From Chloroflexota bacterium (GTDB lineage: Bacteria; Chloroflexota; Anaerolineae; Ardenticatenales; Ardenticatenaceae): a DNA stretch of 8,975 bases. Positions within the stretch are counted from its first letter, which is position 1. The number at the start of each line of letters is the position of its first letter. A model generated the notes under the pieces. That model saw only the letters and a list, made by a program, of their open reading frames with translations. It searched no databases and was not told the origin of the DNA. Where the stretch lies: assembly GCA_003520455.1 (NCBI GenBank), contig DOUV01000034.1, forward strand, positions 1 to 8,975, in the 5' to 3' direction. This document shows, one piece after another, positions 6,432 through 8,975 of this stretch. The position numbers were made by a program, and so were the translations under genes.

Positions 6432-7157
6432 TCACGTCACCGGCGCTGAGAAAGGCACCCTGTAGAGTGCGGCTGCATTGCCTCCCAGTACCAGCGCCTC
6501 CGCCTCGGCATCCAGGCCGGTCCGTCGCACGACCTCGAGTTGAATCACAGGAATGACCGATGGCCCGTTGGAACCAAACAGGACCCGATGCGGTCCAACC
6601 GCTTTGATCGCACTGGCAATCATGCCAGCCTCCATCACGGCGGTTGTCGCCAGGTAGATGTTGGGCGTCCGTTCGGCGGCGATGATAGCCTCCCGAACGT
6701 AGTAGCGGTAGCCCATGTGATCCATCACCACCGGAACGGTGGGGAAATCGGCGGCGAGCGCGGCGATTTCCAAAGGGTGGCAAAACTGCTGCCCGGAGTG
6801 GATCGAGACCGGAACGTCCAATTCCGCAGCGGCCTCCATCAGCGGGTAGACCTTCTTCTCGATGATGCGGTAGCCGTGTTTAGGTGGCATCAGCTTGAGT
6901 CCGCGGAAGCCCCAGTCCCGGACGGCTGTCTTGAACTCCTCCACCTCCTCTGTGCCGACTTGAGGATTGATGGACGCACAGAGGATGAAGCGCGGGTGGC
7001 CGGCGGCCTGATCACGAAGCCAGGCGTTGGCGGGGCGAAGCGTGGGCTCGGGCATCAGCACGGCCATGTCGATCCCGGCTTCGTCTTCCAAGGCAATGAG
7101 TCCTTCCAGGCCATCGCGCTGTTCTGGTGCCAGGTACACTTCACAATCGATGATCAT
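6432..7157 (-). CDS. Amidohydrolase-2-like TIM-barrel protein with altered metal site
   Basis: A 241-residue protein with the short amidohydrolase-2 layout (relatives include lactonases, decarboxylases and hydrolases of cyclic acids). Recognisable parts are the first strand MIIDCEVYL (1-9), LCASINPQ (59-66), GFRGLKLMPPKHGY (83-96), PVSIHSGQQ (116-124) with His120, PVVMDHMG (142-149) with His147, HRVLFGSNGPS (190-200), and GGNAAALY (225-232), where family members usually read GxNAxRL. The expected N-terminal HxH is Glu6-x-Tyr8 and the expected final catalytic Asp (FGSD) is Asn197, so the usual metal site is largely absent. The start ATG at 7157 overlaps the dehydrogenase stop as ATGA and has GAGGAG 7 bases upstream, so translation is probably coupled. 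In this operon a lactonase or decarboxylase-like job on a sugar-acid intermediate is plausible but unproven; a non-catalytic or metal-free role is also possible. Confidence 0.83.
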   Translation of the reverse strand: MIIDCEVYLAPEQRDGLEGLIALEDEAGIDMAVLMPEPTLRPANAWLRDQAAGHPRFILCASINPQVGTEEVEEFKTAVRDWGFRGLKLMPPKHGYRIIEKKVYPLMEAAAELDVPVSIHSGQQFCHPLEIAALAADFPTVPVVMDHMGYRYYVREAIIAAERTPNIYLATTAVMEAGMIASAIKAVGPHRVLFGSNGPSVIPVIQLEVVRRTGLDAEAEALVLGGNAAALYRVPFSAPVT

Positions 7158-8176
7158 CGGTCTGCTCCTCGGATGTGCTGTTGATGGCGGGGCTGCACAG
7201 TGGGATTGAGACAGGTCTCCGGCAGTCGCCCTTCCAAAATAGCGAGGATGGCATCCTGCAGCATCGTCGTCGTCCGCTGCGTCGATTCCCACGTGCGGGG
7301 GAGGGCGTGTGGCGTGCAAATGACGTTTGGCATCGAGAGCAGTGGGTTGTCAGCGGCCACTGGCTCGTGCTCAAAGACGTCGAGCCCGGCGCCTGCGATG
7401 GTGCCCACCCGCAAGGCATTAATCAGCGCGGCCTGGTCCACAATCGGCCCGCGGGCGGTATTGATGAGCCACGCCGTCGGCTTCATTAGAGCCAGCTCTT
7501 CCTCCCCGATCAGGTGATATGTCTCCGGCGTGAGGACGGCGTGGATCGAGACCGCGTCGGCCGTTTTGAGAAGCTCGGGGAGGCTCAGCATCTCTACCCC
7601 GAGGCCAGCGGCTTTCTCACGGTCCACGTAGGGATCATAGGCGACGACAGTCATTCCGGCGCCCTGAGCGAGCCGCGCCAGGTGGTGCCCGATTCTCCCC
7701 AAGCCGATGATGCCGAGGATCTTGCCGTAGATCTCGTGGCCGCGAGTGCTGAAGCGGGGCTGCCAGTCCCCGCGCCGGATGCTGTCCACCAGAACCAGTA
7801 AGTTCTTGGAGACAGCCAGGAGGAGGAGAAAGCTGGCCTCGGCGACGGCGATGGAGTTACCGGGTGAATTCGCGATGATCACGCCCTCAGCCGTGGCACC
7901 GGGAACATCGATGCTTTCGACCCCAACGCCCCACTTCGCAACTCCGCGGAGCCGCGGCAGGGCTGCAAACACCGGGCGCGTGAAGTGCCCGCTGCGGACG
8001 ACGACCGCATCTGCCTCGGTCAGAGCGGCGATCAATTCTTCTTCGCTTTCAGCCGCTATCAGTCGCAGCTCGGCCGCTTCAGCGACCCTGGGGTACAGGT
8101 CGACCAGCGATTGGCTGCCGTAGTATGAGGCACCGGTGCAAAAGACGGTGAAGGGAGTACGGTTCGATGTTGTCAT
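7154..8176 (-). CDS. D-2-hydroxyacid dehydrogenase (phosphoglycerate dehydrogenase type)
   Basis: A 340-residue NAD-dependent D-isomer-specific 2-hydroxyacid dehydrogenase. The split catalytic domain (about 8-108 and 297-330) flanks a Rossmann domain with GLGRIG at 158-163. Asp181 at the end of the second strand favours NAD over NADP. Catalytic residues are visible: Arg242 (TARGPIVD), Glu271 (DVFEHEP) and His290 (CTPHALPRTWES). There is no C-terminal ACT domain, so it is the short form seen in hydroxypyruvate/glyoxylate reductases and many catabolic enzymes rather than a regulated serine-pathway enzyme. The start ATG at 8176 overlaps the cupin stop as ATGA and has AGGAG 5 bases upstream; the frame is open to 8284 but those extra residues overlap the cupin gene. 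The stop overlaps the amidohydrolase-like start in the same way, tying three genes together. It would interconvert a 2-keto acid and a D-2-hydroxy acid; the substrate is unknown. Confidence 0.93.
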   Translation of the reverse strand: MTTSNRTPFTVFCTGASYYGSQSLVDLYPRVAEAAELRLIAAESEEELIAALTEADAVVVRSGHFTRPVFAALPRLRGVAKWGVGVESIDVPGATAEGVIIANSPGNSIAVAEASFLLLLAVSKNLLVLVDSIRRGDWQPRFSTRGHEIYGKILGIIGLGRIGHHLARLAQGAGMTVVAYDPYVDREKAAGLGVEMLSLPELLKTADAVSIHAVLTPETYHLIGEEELALMKPTAWLINTARGPIVDQAALINALRVGTIAGAGLDVFEHEPVAADNPLLSMPNVICTPHALPRTWESTQRTTTMLQDAILAILEGRLPETCLNPTVQPRHQQHIRGADR

Positions 8177-8532
8177 CTCTGCTCCTGGCCTGAGACCTTT
8201 CCACTGCGGGCGAACAAGAGCCGGACGGGCGCAGGCCCAGACGTAACAATGCTGTGCGGAGTACCTGCAGGGACGTAGAGGCACTTCCCCGGTGAGAGGG
8301 CATACTCGCGCGTTTCAAGGCGGGCAATGCCCTCGCCTTCCAACACGTAGAGCCCTTCGTGATCGTCGTGCAGGTCTGGCTCGCCGAATTCATCGGCGGT
8401 GTATTCCACGATTCCCATCGCGAACCCATCCGTCGCGCCGACGGTCGTTGCGTGGATCAAGCGCTGCACCCGGCGATTGGGATCCTCGCGAAAGGGTAGA
8501 CTGGCTCCGTCGACGACATGGTTCTGATCCAT
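8173..8532 (-). CDS. Small single-domain cupin protein
   Basis: A 119-residue single cupin barrel. The first motif is DLHDDHEGLYVLEGEG (53-68) with His55, His58 and Glu59; the position of the usual first His of HxH appears to be Asp53. The second motif is PGKCLYVPAGTPHSI (81-95) with His93. These side chains could bind one metal ion. Small cupins in sugar operons may be isomerases, lyases or sensors, so no reaction is proposed. The ATG at 8532 is the only plausible start: no alternative start lies in frame between it and the kinase stop, although its ribosome site (GGAAGG, about 13 bases away) is weak. It is 29 bases downstream of the kinase gene and overlaps the dehydrogenase by 4 bases. Confidence 0.87.
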   Translation of the reverse strand: MDQNHVVDGASLPFREDPNRRVQRLIHATTVGATDGFAMGIVEYTADEFGEPDLHDDHEGLYVLEGEGIARLETREYALSPGKCLYVPAGTPHSIVTSGPAPVRLLFARSGKVSGQEQR

Positions 8533-8561
8533 AGAAGTTTCTGAGCCTTCCTCTGAGCGCC

Positions 8562-8975
8562 TCAGGGGTAGCCGACGATCTCGGTGGCACGCGCCATCAA
8601 ATGGGCGACCGCCGAGTAGAGACTGTGGTAGACCTCCCGGTAGAGTCGCGCATACAGCTCGGCCACAGCCGGGCGAGGCTCGAAGACCTGGCGAATGTGA
8701 ATCATCGCTTGAGCGGCCGCTTTCATATCGGAGAAGAGCCCGACGCCTGCACCGGCAGCGATGGCCGCGCCTAATGCAGGGGGCTCATCCAGGTCGCTCA
8801 CCGCAACCGGCCGGTTGAGCACGTCGGCAAAGGTCTGGTTCCACTGATGGCTCTTGCTCGAGCCACCGTACATGCGGACGTCCTCGATAGGAGTACCGCT
8901 GGCCGCCTCCATCAATTCCAGAATGCGGCGGGCCTCGTACGCGAGTCCCTCGAGCAGAGCCCGCGCGATGTGGGC
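8562..8975 (-). CDS. FGGY-family carbohydrate kinase, C-terminal part
   Basis: The last 137 residues of a sugar kinase whose N-terminus lies beyond the right edge; the frame is open to position 8975. The FGGY C-terminal (actin-like ATPase) domain is clear: HIARALLEGLAYEARRILELM (fragment residues 2-22), then YGGSSKSHQWNQTFADVLNRPV (36-57), the glycine-rich nucleotide-binding turn, then DEPPALGAAIAAGAGVGLF (63-81), then the usual C-terminal helix. It resembles xylulokinase, AI-2 kinase and related members, which phosphorylate keto-pentoses, keto-hexoses or polyols with ATP. The catalytic Asp and sugar-binding residues are in the missing part, so the substrate cannot be inferred. It is the most upstream gene seen; the cupin follows after 29 bases, so the operon promoter is probably to the right of the window. 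Confidence 0.9.
   Translation of the reverse strand, partial: AHIARALLEGLAYEARRILELMEAASGTPIEDVRMYGGSSKSHQWNQTFADVLNRPVAVSDLDEPPALGAAIAAGAGVGLFSDMKAAAQAMIHIRQVFEPRPAVAELYARLYREVYHSLYSAVAHLMARATEIVGYP

Noticed and set aside
8534..8559. Short direct repeat of GCTCAGA in the kinase-cupin gap
   Set aside because: Two 7-base copies 5 bases apart are too short to distinguish from chance.

Overview
The window is about 9 kb of GC-rich bacterial DNA. All ten recognisable genes lie on the minus strand, so transcription runs from right to left. The best taxonomic clue is the solute-binding lipoprotein at 2821-4347. Just after its lipobox it carries a repeated Val-Val-Glu-Lys-x-Val-Thr-Thr tether ending in a Thr-Pro-Thr-rich stretch, a style common in Chloroflexota (Anaerolineae, Caldilineae, Thermomicrobia and relatives). 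That placement is inference from one protein; no rRNA or marker gene is present.

Layout in transcription order: a C-terminal FGGY-family sugar kinase fragment (8562 to the right edge); a small cupin (8173-8532); a D-2-hydroxyacid dehydrogenase of the phosphoglycerate dehydrogenase type (7154-8176); an amidohydrolase-2-like TIM-barrel protein (6432-7157); a xylose-isomerase-like TIM-barrel sugar isomerase/epimerase (5428-6312); a MalG-type ABC permease (4458-5372); a family-1 solute-binding lipoprotein (2821-4347); a MalF-type ABC permease (1850-2764); a GlcD/alkyl-DHAP-synthase-type FAD oxidoreductase (310-1749); and the N-terminus of a GlcF-like Fe-S protein running off the left edge (1-306). 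Cupin/dehydrogenase and dehydrogenase/amidohydrolase each overlap by 4 bases (ATGA), and the Fe-S gene starts 3 bases after the FAD gene stops. The other gaps are 29-119 bases. No gene-free stretch exceeds 300 bases, and no tRNA, rRNA, insertion sequence or CRISPR array was seen.

Together the genes look like one catabolic operon for a carbohydrate or sugar acid. An ABC importer brings the substrate in, an isomerase, lactonase-like protein and hydroxyacid dehydrogenase convert it, a kinase phosphorylates an intermediate, and a flavin/Fe-S pair probably oxidises a 2-hydroxy acid and passes electrons on. The substrate cannot be read from the sequence. No importer ATPase and no transcription regulator is encoded in the window.

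The points most worth a second look are an amidohydrolase that has lost its HxH pair and its terminal Asp, a GlcF-like protein whose second cluster motif is incomplete, a 32-bp inverted repeat before the oxidase gene, and several hairpins at gene junctions, one pair of which could cover the ribosome binding site of the solute-binding protein.
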